From assembly GCA_013398295.1 (NCBI GenBank), contig VZSF01003928.1:124001-188000 (forward strand): a stretch of 64,000 nt of DNA, in the 5' to 3' direction. Below the pieces are notes generated by a model. It did no database searches. It worked only from the letters and a program-made list of their open reading frames with translations, and had not been told where the DNA came from. The position numbers and the translations under genes were made by a program. This DNA is from Chionis minor. Its lineage: Eukaryota; Chordata; Aves; Charadriiformes; Chionididae. Shown piece after piece: positions 33,836 to 44,415 of the stretch (position 1 is its first letter; each line of letters starts with the position of its first letter).

Positions 33836-34206
33836 ATAAAATGCTTAGGGCAATGAAGCTGGTGAGGGGTCTGGAGAACAGGTCTTATGAGGAGCGGCTG
33901 AGAGAGTTGGGATTGTTTAGCCTGGAGAAGAGAAGGTTGGGGGGAGACCTTATCACTCTCTACAACTACCTGAAAGGAGGTTGTAGCCAGGTGGGGGTCA
34001 GTCTCTTCTCCCAAGTAACAAGCGACAGGACAAGAGGAAATGGCCTCAAGTTGTGCCAGGGGAGGTTTAGATTGGGTATTAGGAAAAACTTCTTTACCAA
34101 AAGGGTTATCAGGCATTGGAACAGGCTGCCCAGGGAGGTGGTGGAATCGCCATCCCTGGAGGTATTTAAAAGACGGGTGGACGTGGTGTTGAGGGACATG
34201 GTTTAG
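33836..34206 (+). pseudogene. CR1 ORF2 C-terminal fragment (open but truncated)
   Basis: The open frame ends at the TAG of 34204-34206 and encodes roughly the last 120 residues of the CR1 ORF2 protein (endonuclease-reverse transcriptase), downstream of the catalytic domains. Diagnostic strings are [38 protein letters not shown] and [18 protein letters not shown]. Neither the endonuclease nor the reverse-transcriptase active site is present, so the fragment cannot retrotranspose. The frame is open further upstream (from an ATG at 33769), but those residues lie outside the element and are chance. Confidence 0.9.
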
Positions 34207-34271
34207 GGGTGGTTTTGGCAGTGTAGGTTATGGTTGGACTCCGTGATCTTGAAGGTCTCTTCCAACCCAAG

Positions 34272-34297
34272 TGATTCTATGATTCTATGATTCTATG
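34272..34297 (+). repeat. CR1 terminal octamer array
   Basis: Three tandem ATTCTATG units, the usual CR1 3' terminus, which replaces the poly-A tail found in mammalian LINE-1. It fixes the 3' boundary and orientation of the insertion. Confidence 0.95.
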
Positions 34298-35327
34298 CTT
34301 AGTGGTCTTCCAGCACTGGCTTGGAGGGCCATGTGGAGCCCACCCACAGCAGTAAAGCAACTTTTCCAATACCATGTTTCCTTATGCACCGTTGAAACAC
34401 AGCCTGACCTAGTAGGACAGCAGGATCACAACACGGGTACAACACAGCGGCACAGGCACACACGCGCGCTGCCCGAACCACATCCCACTCTGCAAGGATG
34501 CTCTGCCAGAGCACTCACTCCTCTGGAGGTCCTGTACGATTCTGGCAGTGCATCCCGCAACCAGGCTCGCACAAGGTGCGTTGCTACGAGCGTTGCGCTT
34601 TATTCAGCCTTTGCAAGTCTCGGGGAGCAAAGTCAGGCTGGCTCGGTCTCTGCTGCACACCCTGCGGTGCCTGCCCTTTCACGCCCAGCTTGAGTGATGT
34701 CCACCGTATGGCACAGTAAGTATGCCCTCTCCGCTAATGTGATTCACAGCCTAATTAAACCCCTGCAGAAAGAAAGCATTTTCTCTGTGACTTGCTGCAA
34801 GTTATCTGCACAGACTTGCTGAGATGCAGCGGTGGCTGCTGCCACAGCGTGCTTTCTGCAAAAGAGACAGGAAGGTGCCGTAGGGAGGGGAATTGGCTTC
34901 TACTGGAACAATTTGCTTCGCTGAGGAATACTTGGAAGTGCCAGTTCACCAGAGGTTCCCGGTATCCCCCTCCAGTGTGGCAAGGAGCAGGAGCCAGGAG
35001 CCAGCCCGCCGCAGCTGCTGCCAGGGTCCCAGGTTTGCTGGAGAAATACACCTGCTGTGCTGGTGGGAACCCACCTCTCCTTCCCAGGCTGTTCAAGCAA
35101 ACATATCTGAACCTAAAACAAGGGTCACACTGTTACCAAAACCGCGAGACCCTAACAAGCATAAGCAGTTTTTTCTCCCATCGCTGCCCGCTCACAATGG
35201 TAGTCCCTGCAGGTCACGCGGGAAAGAGAAAAGGGCAAACAAACAGTTCCCAGGACCCTTTTTCTTTATGGGTCCAAAAGGGACAAAAAACCCCAAAGAA
35301 CAGAGCAAATAAGATACAAATGTCACA

Positions 35328-35359
<32 letters not shown>

Positions 35360-36382
35360 GGGAGGGAGGAAAATAAATAACCTGAGTTCAACTGCACAAG
35401 TATCATTGTGCAGCTGAAGAGCCTGCTCCTCTCGGGAAAGGCTTCCTTTCTTTGTAAATGTGTCCTGCTGAATTACGTGGAGGTGTTAGTGAAGGAAAGC
35501 TCCTTTCCCAGCAGGCAAAGTGCAAATTTGAAGTTGTAAGACTGCAGATTGCAGCTGTCAGAGAAAACACTGAGCTGTTTCCAGGACTGGATTTATGGCT
35601 GGATTTAGAGGGTTTTATACAGTATTTGGAGTTACTGTTGGGTTTGGGGTGGGTTTTTTGGGGGGTGACTTCTGCATTTCCTTTTACTTAATTGTGAGTC
35701 ATGCAGGTGATAACCATGTGCAGATTGGTTAATAAAACTGAAATGCAACAAACTCAACTACCATCACAGTCTCATAGCTAAACACTACCAATATGGATAT
35801 GAAATGCTGAAGGTTCTCATAGTAACATTATCTCAGCATTTTACATACCCAACATCCAGCAAAACAGTCTTCAGAGAAACAAACCACAAAGAAATATTCG
35901 TACTGAAAACACCATCTTCTACACGCACAATAAAGACAAGATAACATTTCCCAAATGTCACAATTTAGAAACCTATTCATCTGAGACATTAATGTTACAG
36001 CAACACAAGCATCTGTATTTTTCGCTCCCTGAATTGCCCACAATCTTCTCCATTGAAAAAAAATAAAGGATCAGCTCAGTTATGTATTACCAGTTATGTA
36101 TAACTGGAGCTGCTCAACCCGAGCAAGTTCCACAGGCTTCACCAGCATAAACTCTGCAAGAAGGAGTGCAGCATTTAAAAGCTGACTGGTAAGAAGTTCC
36201 CCTACTGCAGAGTTTATACACCCCACAGAAGCACAAAGTTTTCAACGGTGTTGTCAGCTGTGTTAAAACTTGCCTAAATTTCCCATGCTGAAAATTGTGA
36301 CAGGAACCCAAGAATCCCAGCAGGAGCCAGAAACTTATTTTCCTCCGGGCCCCTTGTGCTTCATCAGTTGGTAATGTTAATG
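34298..36382. other. Non-coding stretch with a T homopolymer
   Basis: No gene supported. A plus-strand frame of 194 codons (34792-35376) runs into the T tract and has no domain. A 27-base T run lies at 35329-35355 and is annotated separately. 35690-36110 is AT-rich unique-looking DNA. Confidence 0.5.
35329..35355. repeat. T homopolymer (27 bases)
   Basis: An uninterrupted run of T followed by AACAGG. It resembles a very strong polypyrimidine tract with an AG, but with no supporting frame or exon it is read as a simple repeat. Confidence 0.9.
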
Positions 36383-36485
36383 TAAGGTCTGATCCTGCTG
36401 GGCTCTGAGCGTCCGCAGCACTCCCTGGGTACGTCCATGGGGGCTGTCAGCTATCATAGCTCCACTGAAGTGCTGAGCGTAGCAG
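36383..36485. repeat. Ancient amniote palindromic repeat relic (weak)
   Basis: The segment starts with GTCTGATCCTGCTGGGCTCTGAGCG and ends with AGCTCCACTGAAGTGCTGAGCG. It resembles the amniote repeat that reads 'aggatcaggcc...gctgagcacc...cattgacttcaatgg...gtgctgagc'. Two GCTCTGAGCG/GTGCTGAGCG arms flank a centre with CCATGGGGGCTGTC. Decayed and assigned from memory of the pattern. Confidence 0.4.
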
Positions 36486-37059
36486 CACATCAGCCCCTAT
36501 AGACTCAAACATCACCGAGTGCTTGGCTTCCTCGAAACGCGTAAACATTTATTATTCAGTTTGTTTTCTATTCTTTTTTCCACAGCAAAGAGCAAGAAGG
36601 GCTCTTCTAACAAAGAAAATGTGACTTGAGTTTCTACACACTCTAATTTTGGCCCTTTCAAGTTACAAATAACCCCTCCCAAAATAAAGCCACCATCCTT
36701 CACAACTCCACAACGCTTTCTTCTCTTTAGAGCATAGTGATACCACTCTATCATAAAGGCGCACACATGAAACGTTGCTGCATCAACACCTGGAAATCCC
36801 CTCCTCTAGGCTGAGTCCAAACTGGGACACTGCATCCCAGTAAGAAAGCCCTTCTTACTAGTCACGGGTGTACGAAAGCTGAGAGCGCAATGAGATTTCC
36901 AGCGCTGACACCGGCAGCCAGAGGACTGTTCGCAGGAGGAGGACTCGCCCTGCAGTTATGCCACCCAGCTCGGGAAGTGACTTGGTACCTTCTCCCAGGT
37001 ACTGCCACTGATTAGCTCAAAGTCTCCGCTAATTGTTTATGTCCAGGTGCTGGGAATAT
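36486..37059. other. Non-coding stretch without recognisable features
   Basis: No gene or repeat family. 36990-37050 has CTGATTAGCTC and CGCTAATTGTTTATG, homeodomain-like patches next to the ancient repeat fragment that follows. Confidence 0.5.
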
Positions 37060-37095
37060 TTCAGTGCCTAATTCCCACTGAAGTCAGTGGATGCC
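37060..37095. repeat. Ancient amniote palindrome fragment
   Basis: The string AGTGCCTAATTCCCACTGAAG then TCAGTGG matches the centre of a widespread reptile/bird palindromic repeat ('agtgcctaactcccattgaagtcaatggg'). CCACTGA and TCAGTGG are its inverted arms around two bases. Only the centre is recognisable. Confidence 0.5.
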
Positions 37096-39387
37096 AGAAG
37101 AGCAGCTAGGGGCCAGGTGCCTCCATACCTCTGTGTGTCTGTCTGTCTCTTGGTCTCCCTTCTGCCCCTTCACCCATGGGCACGGGCAGGCAGCCGCAAC
37201 CGCCCATCCTTCACACAGGGCTGGCCCCATGGCACCAGAGTTGGGGTGACCAAAGAGCGCCACTCAGGACACCGAACCCCAGAGCCTGGGGAATGGGAAA
37301 TGCTGGATTTCCAGTGCTTCCGTTGGCAGTAGAGAAGCCATCACCTGTCTGCTCCAGGCCTCCTCCACCAACCTGGATGAGCCCCCTACTGCTGGGGGGC
37401 TTCAGTGCCACCCGCACACCACCAGCCCTACCCTGCTACCAGAGCTGGGGGTGGAAGAAGAGGGGGTGAAGGCAAGATGTCTGGGACCCTGCACACACTC
37501 CAGCATTGTCTTGCTGCAGAGGGGTGTAACTTGCTTGAATTACTGTCTCCATTAGCAAGGGGAAAACAGGACTGCAAGAGCTCAGTGCACAAGAGGGCAT
37601 CAGCAGATGACAAAGGATAAGTATTCACTGGAAAAACCAAGAAAGAGAAAAAGAAGCGCAGCTAAATTAAAACCTTAAGAAGTGACCAAAAGCAAGCATT
37701 ATTACCTTTCCTTATCAGCAGTTTACCCATACTGACAGAAGAGAAAGGTTTCTCATTCCTGTATGCTGTCAACTAGCGATTTAACACATTATAACCGGTT
37801 TTAGTGGGCTTTGTTTGCTGCCAGCCTTGGCAGAGGTCTGCCTGGCCTCATCACTGTCCCCACGCTCCAGCTGGCTCTTCCTACAGCAGGAGAGAGGGAA
37901 GCCTGCTCTGCTGCTGCCCCTTCTATGCCTGCTCTGCAGAATTTAAATATCATCGGTGTGACACTATTTGGGGAAAAACACAAACAAACCTGGAGTCCCT
38001 TACCTCTACCCACAGAGGGGAAAAAAAATAAAAAAGGAAAATGGTTTGGAAAAGCAGTGCCTGCAGCCACCCTGGCACGTCACAACGCCAGGAGCTCGTT
38101 GGTGGCTTTGCAGTCAGTTATCCTCGTACCACCAAAAATGCTCCTGGAAGCTGAAAGCAGCAGGAAAAGCAGCCAAGTTCCTCCCTACCTTGCTGAGGAG
38201 AGGAGCCTCCCATGGCAGAGACCACTCCTTCGTGACACCTGCGCCAGCATCATCTTGGGGGTAAACTCCAAAAATATTACCCGAGGGGGCTGTCAGCCCT
38301 CATCCACATCTGGTTGTGGTAATGAGATTCCAGCACTTCAAACCCAGTCAGCTCACTGTGGGGTCCTGGGGAGCCATGCTCAGTGTGGCGGGATGGGAGG
38401 GGAGGGTCTGGTTTGCCCAGGCTCAGAGGTCCCAGGGCAAGGGTTTAGAAGTTGCTCCTCTGCCCTGCCTTTACCCTGAAATCTTGGAGATGGGGAGCCG
38501 CAGCTGCCTGCGTGGAAACACACGCCAATACAGAAAGCTACCTGTGTGGCAGGACGTGTCTTTTTAGAAGAAAACATCAGGGATGAGGCACAGGTCTGCC
38601 TCTGACCTGAAGCATCAGCGTGAACTCACGAGGCAGGCACCCTGGGCACAACGCACACTCACCCCCGTATCATTCAAGCCTTTGGCAGAAGACCCTGTCT
38701 CATCCCACATCCCTTGCTGCCACTCCAGTTTAACTTATCTCTCCCTTTTTTATTACCTCGGCGCCGCACAAAAAACAGCTGCGAGTCAAACAAGCATCCG
38801 ACAGACCATAAAGCCCTAAGTGAGGACAGGCTGGGGCTGCTTAAAATGAGTGGCGTGTTGCCCGGGGCCGGGAACCTGCCCCCCACCAGCCCGGCGCCCA
38901 GGCTTCAGCCGAGGGGCTGAAAAGCCCCATTGAGGACAGTCAGGGCTGGCTGAACATCCCGCCTGGGAACAGTGGGCTCCTTGTTCCACAGCCTGGGTGG
39001 TGGGGAAACCTCAGCAGAAAGCCTGCTATTGAAATGGAAATCAGGGCCTTGCACCCCGGCCAGGAGGAGAAGGAGGAGGAGGAGGATCGCTGGCTCCTCC
39101 CAAACAACAAGGGCGCTAGGAGGCTTTGGAGGGGGGAAAGGATAAGGGGGAAAGGGGTGGAGGAGGGGGAGATGCTCTCCAGCACACACACTGCACAAGT
39201 GGATGCTGTAAGGGGAGAGAACAAGACCCCTTTGGGGGGATGAAGGGAATCCAGCCTCCCCAGCCAGGGTGAGGGAAGAAGTGCTGGGTGTAACTAGTTG
39301 GCTCTCTTGCACCATGAGAGGTAAATTCGGTAAGGCTGGGCATCTAATGTGCCTGCGATCCCAAAAGCACATCTCAAATGCAAGTGA
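37096..39387. other. Non-coding stretch, about 2.3 kb
   Basis: No gene supported. The 222-codon plus-strand frame at 37811-38479 is the longest plain frame but has no domain, and it overlaps other frames. A GGA-rich tract lies at 39062-39085 within a purine-rich zone (39040-39175), whose minus strand gives Pro/Ser/Leu-rich frames without meaning. Confidence 0.5.
39062..39085. repeat. GGA trinucleotide microsatellite
   Basis: A short purine run of GGA/GAA triplets inside a longer purine-rich zone (39040-39175). Such tracts can form triplex structures. The open frame through it encodes a Glu run and is spurious. Confidence 0.75.
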
Positions 39388-39468
39388 CCCACATTACACA
39401 TGGAGAAATAACAGCCCCACGGAGTAAGGCCATGTGCCCATGGACTTGGAGGAGGCCTGGCACGGAGA
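39388..39468 (-). mobile_element. MIR-type SINE relic, minus strand
   Basis: ACATTACACATGGAGAAATA, then CACGGAGTAAGGCCATGTGCCC, then TTGGAGGAGGCCTGGCACGG follow the reverse MIR core ('attttacagatggggaaact...gaggttaagtgacttgccc...agtggcagagc') in the right order. Divergent. Confidence 0.5.
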
Positions 39469-39738
39469 CATGCCGATAACCCTGTGCAAAAATTGTTATT
39501 GAGTCCTAAGAAATTTCTCTCTCTTCTTCAAACAGCAGAACCTGTGAATCCATCCGTTCCTTCTGACTTTTTTTTTTTTCTTTTTCCTGGTGGAGGGGTG
39601 GAACGAGGCGTGAGGATGGGGGTAGTGTCACCAGTAACTTGTGCTGGATCATTACACGGTAACACGCCTTCCCAGGCTGCAAGAAAATGCAGTGGCTCTT
39701 CACACAAGCCGTCTGAGTGCGCAATTCAACAATGAAAT
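39469..39738. other. Non-coding stretch
   Basis: Contains a T-rich low-complexity patch (39569-39590). No gene or repeat family was recognised. Confidence 0.5.
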
Positions 39739-39739
39739 A

Positions 39740-39900
39740 AATCAAGGCAAACCCTCAATAAATTAAACCTGAATTAAATTAATTAAGAGGAGACATTATG
39801 ACTTCAATCATGGGAAACTCTACAAGCCAACCTGTGGCTTTAATTTCACAGCTGTGCTTGTGCTACCCTGTGGTGCTATCAGTCTAAATTAATGGTAGGT
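39740..39900. promoter_or_regulatory. Dense homeodomain-site block (putative enhancer)
   Basis: Within about 50 bases there are five ATTAA cores (AATAAATTAAACC, GAATTAAATTAATTAAGAGG). Downstream are GACTTCAATCATGGG, GGCTTTAATTTCACAGC and CTAAATTAATGG. It is not a simple repeat and not part of any known element. Dense ATTAA arrays bind homeodomain proteins in general; conservation is untested. Confidence 0.35.
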
Positions 39901-40508
39901 GCTCACCCAACAACAGCCTGGGAGACAGTGGCTGCCCCACAGATCCCAACAACTGAGGTCCAGGTCTGTGTCTTCATCCCAGTCTTCATCCTGGACTGTG
40001 CTTGACCAGGTGGGGAAATACCTTTTCCCCCAGTCTCAATAGCACCCCTTTCCCATGCGCAGTTTCTCTGGGCAGAGCACTGGGAAAACACGGAGCCTAA
40101 AAATGATCTTTAGTTTGCACATTCCTTTCTTGGGCAAAACCAAAAAGTTGGGTGCTTTTTTGGTTTTTGTTTTTTGGGGGCTTTTTTTGTCATCAGTGTT
40201 AGTAATGGAATAACAGAGAGGCAGTTTCAGAGTAATTCCCTGGGACTTACTCCAAAGTTCCATTATTACAGGACACGATCACAGGCCACAAGAAAAAAGA
40301 AATGATACACTGAACTCTGGTCTTTAATTGGGCTTACCAAGAATCCTATGTGTCACCCACAGGAAAGATATTCAAAAGGGAAGAGGAGAAAGCAATAATC
40401 AAAGGAACAAATGAAACGTGTCTGTGTCCAGCCCACCATCACCCTTCACTTTAGAAAGTAATTGCTCCCAATGTTTTTCATTTGCTTTGTTTCTTAACTA
40501 CCTAATAG
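39901..40508. other. Non-coding stretch
   Basis: No gene recognised. A T/G-rich low-complexity patch lies at 40155-40190. The end (40475-40508) is a pyrimidine-rich tract ending in AG that forms the acceptor of the candidate exon below. Confidence 0.5.
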
Positions 40509-40602
40509 ACAACAGGAACTTACTTGGAAATAAAACCATGGAGAAACACAAGGAACACTTCATTTGCCCAGAAACCTGTCAGCATCTGAACTCCCCCAGC
40601 AG
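40509..40602 (+). other. Splice-bounded open segment, candidate exon (hypothetical)
   Basis: The upstream sequence (pyrimidine-rich TTTCATTTGCTTTGTTTC, a CTTAACT branch-point-like motif, CCTAATAG) is a plausible acceptor, and CCCAGCAG|GTAAGAAAG is a near-consensus donor. The 94-base segment is open in the frame reading HKEHFICPETCQHLN. I do not recognise the peptide. It could be an exon of a non-coding RNA, a cryptic exon, or chance; the length is not a multiple of three. Confidence 0.2.
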
Positions 40603-41020
40603 GTAAGAAAGCCTTTCTCTAAACCATTAAGACAAAGCACAAAGTGCCACGGACAGACACAACAGAAATAATACATCTTTTCAAGGCTCACTGAGGTGAG
40701 AGGAAGATTGCTTTGATTAAAAAGCTACACTTCCACACTGGGAAAGACTAATGCGTTCTGCAGAGCAATGAAACCTCTCTCCAGATGCGTATTGCCCCTA
40801 GGAATTAAGAGTCACTACCTGTGGGTTTCTCACAGCATCAGTGCTCCTCATACTTTCAACAGTGTCTCATGTGCAGCTAAAACACCCGGAGACTGGAGGG
40901 CAGGGAAGGGGAGGATGCTGTCTTGTTGCCGTGATTTTTGTAGGAGAAAGGGGTTCAGTTACTCTCCAGGCAATGTCTGGCGCCCATTTTAGCCCTGATT
41001 CTTTCACAACACATGGTTTA
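40603..41020. other. Non-coding stretch
   Basis: Unique-looking sequence without gene or repeat features, leading into the tandem duplication. Confidence 0.5.
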
Positions 41021-41087
41021 AAAATTTATTTACTCTCAATTCACAATCAGTTGGAAAATTATTTACTCTCGATTCGCAATCACTTGG
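41021..41087 (+). repeat. Tandem duplication of a 33-34 bp unit
   Basis: Copy 1 (41021-41054) and copy 2 (41055-41087) are adjacent and differ by a one-base indel and three substitutions. Both contain TTTACTCTC followed by ATTC[AG]CAATCA. Three of the differences are A/G or G/C changes in the second half. It is a young two-copy tandem repeat, not a microsatellite family. Confidence 0.85.
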
Positions 41088-43462
41088 TGAATGATTTAAG
41101 GAGGGGAAGCTTTCCATCTGAGACAGAGTGTTTGCTTGCACCAGCTTTTTTGCCTGTGACTGGTAACCTTGATCACAGGGTGCTGGATCTTGACACAATC
41201 TGAAAGCAACAGACCGGGAAAGCTAAATAGAAAATTTTCTTGCTTGCTCCCTGGAATGTCGATGCAGTGAACTGCCATCTCCCAAACACTCATGCAGCTG
41301 AGCCTGCCTGTACGAAGACTTAAGAGCAGTCAGGCAAGGGCAGCGAAACTCCACAGCTTCCCCGTGTGATGAGGAGTATTTACAGACCCGCTCAACAGCG
41401 GGAGGACAGCTCATGGGAGCTGATAAAGTGTGGTGATCTCGGCGTACATTTCACAGGCCTTAGCATCTTTTCTCCATGACGGAGAAGTGGGAGTGGGGAG
41501 GGAAGGAGAACGCCATGCCAGCGACTGTTATCAGCACTGCATTTGATCGGCTTCCCCTCTCGCTTCCAATGGACCTGCTGCAACCCCAGGCACCACGTGA
41601 GGCAGGTGCTCCAAGAACTTCAGTCTCCCTCCTGTTTGTCCCCTCGTGCTGTGCAAATTGCTTTCTACCCAAACCCCAAAAAACACCACCATCTACCTTG
41701 CCTCTGAATGACGGCTTCTGAGCAAAAGTCTGCTAAGTTGGTGTAGAACCAGTGTCTAAGCTTAGGTAGTGGGAGTCATTTCCATGTGAATCAGACCAAC
41801 CCTTTCATGTTTCTGAGGTCATAAAGGAAGGGATCCCCAACCCCTTCGGGGCTCCAGGTCTAGTCTTCAGCAGGACCAAACATCTTCAGCACCTGCTTTG
41901 GGACTAAACCTCAGCCTCCCAAGAAAGCAGCTCACCGCTTTGAAGAGGAGGTGCCTGTTCCTGATGTGTCTCAATACAAACATAGCTGTCCAGCTTTAGG
42001 CACCCAAGTGTGGTGTATTTGGCCTAATTGAACTGGCAGGAGGCCCACTGTCCGCCTTTGCGAAAGGCTGGGTTAGACAGCCTCCACAAAACCCACATCA
42101 CATCCAGACAAGAGATCATTTTGTCCTCAACTTCCACTCTTCTGAATAAAAACAAAAGCAGCAAAGGGCACTAACGCCCAAAGAGCATCTTTCCACCACT
42201 GCCAGGGAAAGCGAGATCCCTGCCTCATTCGGTGGCTCCTCTTCTCCAGATGCTGTGACACCGAGGGAGAGACCACAAGTGCCGGTAACATGGCATATGT
42301 GAGCTCACCCACCAATTTTGGCAGTCCTTGCCCCAGACCCCAGGTGTGATTCCTCCCCTTGGGCAACAAACAAGCGGTACCCACCACGTGCAGCTCCTGG
42401 GGAAATTCAGTGCCTATCCCTTTCACATCCACCAGCCTCTTCACATTTTCAGTCATCACCTGAAGCCATTTACTTTACACTAGAGTAATCTCTCTCGTTT
42501 TCCTTCCCATTTTTCTTCCTGAAGGAAGAAACAGACTCTGCCCATACTGCCAGCAACAATGATGAAATACTTGTACTGCAGAAGTCCCACAACATGTTTT
42601 GCTGAATGGTCCCTGCACCAAAACTTTTCTCCTCTTAAATGGAACAGCAGCAAACCTCAAACAGGCAGTGAATGACCACCATACCAGTGAGTTCTCAGCA
42701 CAGAAGTAACAGAAGTTTCCTGAATACAATATACCTGCAGGGAAAGGACGAAAAGGGCAATCTATTTTACAGAGATTTAAACTCTCTGGATTTTTTAAAT
42801 TCATTGCTGTTTATTTTTACTAATATAACAATTATATAATAGTTATTACCTTATTATTATGTTAATTCATCTCCTTTTTAACCTCTATTGTGCAAGGGCT
42901 AGCCTTCACCGAGGTAGTTTATAAGCAAACTGTTGAATCACTGAAGTATCAACACAGCTCAGGTATTTAGCCCAGATGCTGCCAGAAAAGCAACAACAGT
43001 GGATGCCATATCCACTAGCATTGCCAAAATACAGCCGACCATGTACAAGCAAACAAATAAATAAAAATATCACATAATTTTGTTCATTTGTTCCTGTTTC
43101 TTTCAACCTCCAGGATAGACAGAAACCGAGCATATATTTAATCCTCTATTTTAACTGACTTTACACAGAATGTGTTACCACAGCTTCTATTTGTGGCATA
43201 CCCTCAAGTGCCATCCAGAAGATAGAATTGCTGAGTCCCTGTGGAGGTTTTTAGGGTGTTCAGTGGTGTAGCATCCCACATCCTTCACAAGCAAATTCTT
43301 CTAGTTTTTCAGTTCCTTTGGGATGGAATGCTGGTCTGCTTGCCCAGCCCATTCCAGACTCACCGTGCCCCTCTTCTCCGAGCCTCATCAGGCCACAGGG
43401 TCCCTTGCAAAGCACAGCCCCACTGCCAGTCTCAATCCCTCCGTGCGACCGTTGTCCCCCAA
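41088..43462. other. Non-coding stretch, about 2.4 kb
   Basis: No gene supported; open frames are domain-free. 42785-42880 is very AT-rich (TAATATAACAATTATATAATAG). No repeat family was recognised. Confidence 0.5.
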
Positions 43463-43525
43463 GGGAGAGGCTAAGAGAGCTGGGACACCCTGAAGCAGAG
43501 AAGGCTTGGGGGGCACCCCATCAGT
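43463..43525 (+). mobile_element. Short CR1 ORF2 C-terminal scrap, plus strand
   Basis: The bases GGAGAGGCTAAGAGAGCTGG, then GAAGCAGAGAAGGCTTGGGG match the CR1 stretch that codes for [21 protein letters not shown]. In frame the segment reads RERLRELGHPEAEKAWG, preserving the ERLREL and EK residues of the intact copy at 33836. Only about 60 bases are left. Confidence 0.5.
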
Positions 43526-44279
43526 GTGACTCCCCCCCATCTCCACTAAGTCCCATTTGCTTCCGCTTCCTCTCTTCTCCCCACCATCCCTTGGTGCAGT
43601 CCCACTCTCACCGTGCTCCTTTGTCTTCAGGCACCCCCTGCCTTGGTGACCTCCCTGACCAGGTGCCTCCTTGAACATGAGTAGGGTGGCTTGCTCCCCC
43701 AACACCTCCACGTACGATAAAGGAAGTCCCCTGAGCAGGTAAGGGAGACACGGACCTTCACCCCACTCCTACTGCCAGAGACCAGCCCTAGCTCAGCTCA
43801 TGGCATCTCTAGGGAAGGTCTGGGTTTGTCCCGGTACCTGCTCAGCATAGTCTGCATGCTGGGCAGGAGCACAAGGCACAGCCCCATCACACACAGCAGT
43901 CGCAAGGGGTTGAAAACTCAGGGGTTTTTTCCTCCCTAAATTCCATGGTGTCTCTGCTGAGCACATGGACAATCAGATTTGATTTTTCAAAGGCTTTTTA
44001 CCTAACCAAATTCAAGCAGATTTTCTCAAAGGTGGCAGAAAGCACACCTGTGTCGCACAGCCCACTGAACTGCTGCTTTTCAAGGGCTGGCTGCACAACA
44101 CAGTGGAAAGGCAGCATCCAAAAGAAAACATTTTCCTTTTCAAACACACAGGAACCCATTTCCCCCCCAAATCTCATTCTCAAAAATAGGACAGAGGTGG
44201 CTAACATCTTCCATACAAAGTCAGTCTGAGCTAGAATCCGGGGATGGGAAACTTTCAGCCCATCTTTTTTTAAACCGGG
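43526..44279. other. Non-coding stretch
   Basis: No coding gene. A segment at 43631-43738 is bounded by a good acceptor (TCCTTTGTCTTCAG) and donor (GAGCAG|GTAAGGG), but all three frames contain stops. At best it is a non-coding exon. Confidence 0.5.
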
Positions 44280-44415
44280 CAAGATATTTAAGTAAGTGTC
44301 TCAAAGCAAAGAGAGGATAACAATAATGACCATCACACTTACTCAGGAGGCAACAATTGTAATCTGGGGGATGGTTAGCCCCATCTACCAAGACTGAAAG
44401 TGAGGCAAGAAAAGG
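44280..44415 (-). mobile_element. MIR-type SINE relic, minus strand
   Basis: The reverse complement reads TTGCCTCACTTTCAGTCTTG, GTAGATGGGGCTAACCATCC, then TTGTTGCCTCCTGAGTAAG and CTTTGCTTTGAGACACTTAC. These are equivalent to 'tgcctcagtttccccatctgtaaaatggggataataat...gttgtgag...gctttgagac' of the MIR 3' half. Decayed but collinear. Confidence 0.5.

Larger units (their letters stand above)
33836..34297 (+). mobile_element. CR1 non-LTR retrotransposon, 5'-truncated 3' end
   Basis: About 460 bases match the 3' end of avian CR1 in structure: the ORF2 C-terminal coding region, a short 3' untranslated region with the characteristic GGTTGGACTCCGTGATCTTG and GGTCTCTTCCAACC strings, and a terminal array of three ATTCTATG octamers (34272-34297). 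CR1 elements are LINEs that insert by target-primed reverse transcription, usually as truncated copies and without clear target-site duplications; none was seen here. The frame through the coding part has no stop or frameshift, so this is the youngest element in the window. Confidence 0.95.

Noticed and set aside
35329..35360. T tract followed by AACAG as a splice acceptor
   Set aside because: No donor or open frame of note follows; it is better read as a simple T homopolymer.
37811..38479. 222-codon open frame
   Set aside because: No domain, signal or splice context, and overlapping frames on both strands. Judged chance.
43631..43738. 108-base segment bounded by good splice-like sites
   Set aside because: All three frames contain stops, so it cannot be a coding exon. 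A non-coding exon remains possible but has no other support.
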